Of a stretch of DNA of 20,000 bases, positions 19,952-20,000 are shown piece by piece. The translations under genes and the position numbers were made by a program. Source of the DNA: Trachelipus rathkii (Eukaryota; Arthropoda; Malacostraca; Isopoda; Trachelipodidae); assembly GCA_015478945.1 (NCBI GenBank), contig JABUQX010131278.1:1-20000 (forward strand), written 5' to 3'. The stretch's first letter is position 1. Every line of letters begins with the position of its first letter. The notes beneath the pieces are model-generated. The model did not search any database, was not told where the DNA came from, and saw nothing but the letters and a program-made list of their open reading frames with translations.

Positions 19952-20000
19952 AATTGGGGTCTTATTATATAAAGAGCAGCATATTGTACATATTGTTATA

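Noticed and set aside
1..20000. CRISPR array, rRNA, prokaryotic operon or plasmid origin
   Set aside because: No regularly spaced conserved repeats, no rRNA words and no adjoining frames with ribosome-binding sites are present; the window is eukaryotic repeat-rich DNA.

Overview
The window reads as a gene-poor, strongly A+T-rich eukaryotic intergenic region, most likely from an invertebrate animal. I base this on four things seen directly: a non-autonomous hAT transposon with animal-type ends (17353-18325), a primer-binding site matching animal tRNA-Lys beside a short candidate LTR (50-260), a probable decayed LINE reverse-transcriptase tail (14420-14725), and very many impure (TA)n tracts. 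No bacterial gene organisation, operon, rRNA, tRNA or CRISPR is visible. I cannot name the species.

I cannot support any intact protein-coding gene. The longest open frames run to only about 80-96 codons. In DNA this A+T-rich roughly one or two frames of that size are expected by chance on my own rough estimate, and none shows a recognisable domain or splice structure apart from the LINE-like tail.

Layout. 1-260: edge of an LTR retroelement lying on the minus strand, with its internal part outside the window. 261-2040: alternating TA microsatellite and A+T-rich spacer. 2040-2680: spacer. 2680-5145: a distinct island in which the plus strand is very G-rich and C-poor; it holds three G-quadruplex-type motifs. 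5146-8060: A+T-rich spacer with a TA block, homopolymer runs and one less A+T-rich stretch at 7130-7500. 8060-10845: TA blocks separated by two islands of more ordinary composition. 11150-11440: a sharp GC-rich island of unknown origin. 11450-13010: spacer. 13017-13345: a decayed minisatellite of about 21 bp with self-complementary units. 14020-14800: TA and GA repeats around the LINE-like fragment. 15290-16195: A-rich spacer with a 26-base A run. 16221-16345: a diverged 28-bp minisatellite. 16400-19430: a pyrimidine-rich (plus strand) block into which the 973-bp hAT element has inserted; the core of that element is itself an expanded TA tract. 19430-20000: spacer ending in a 35-bp pure AT tract.

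Nothing here forms a pathway. The interest lies in nested repeats, sharp compositional borders and alternating strand asymmetry, not in gene cooperation. I found no convincing new biological system; the G-skewed island with its three G4 motifs and the unidentified GC-rich island at 11150-11440 are the best candidates for a closer look.
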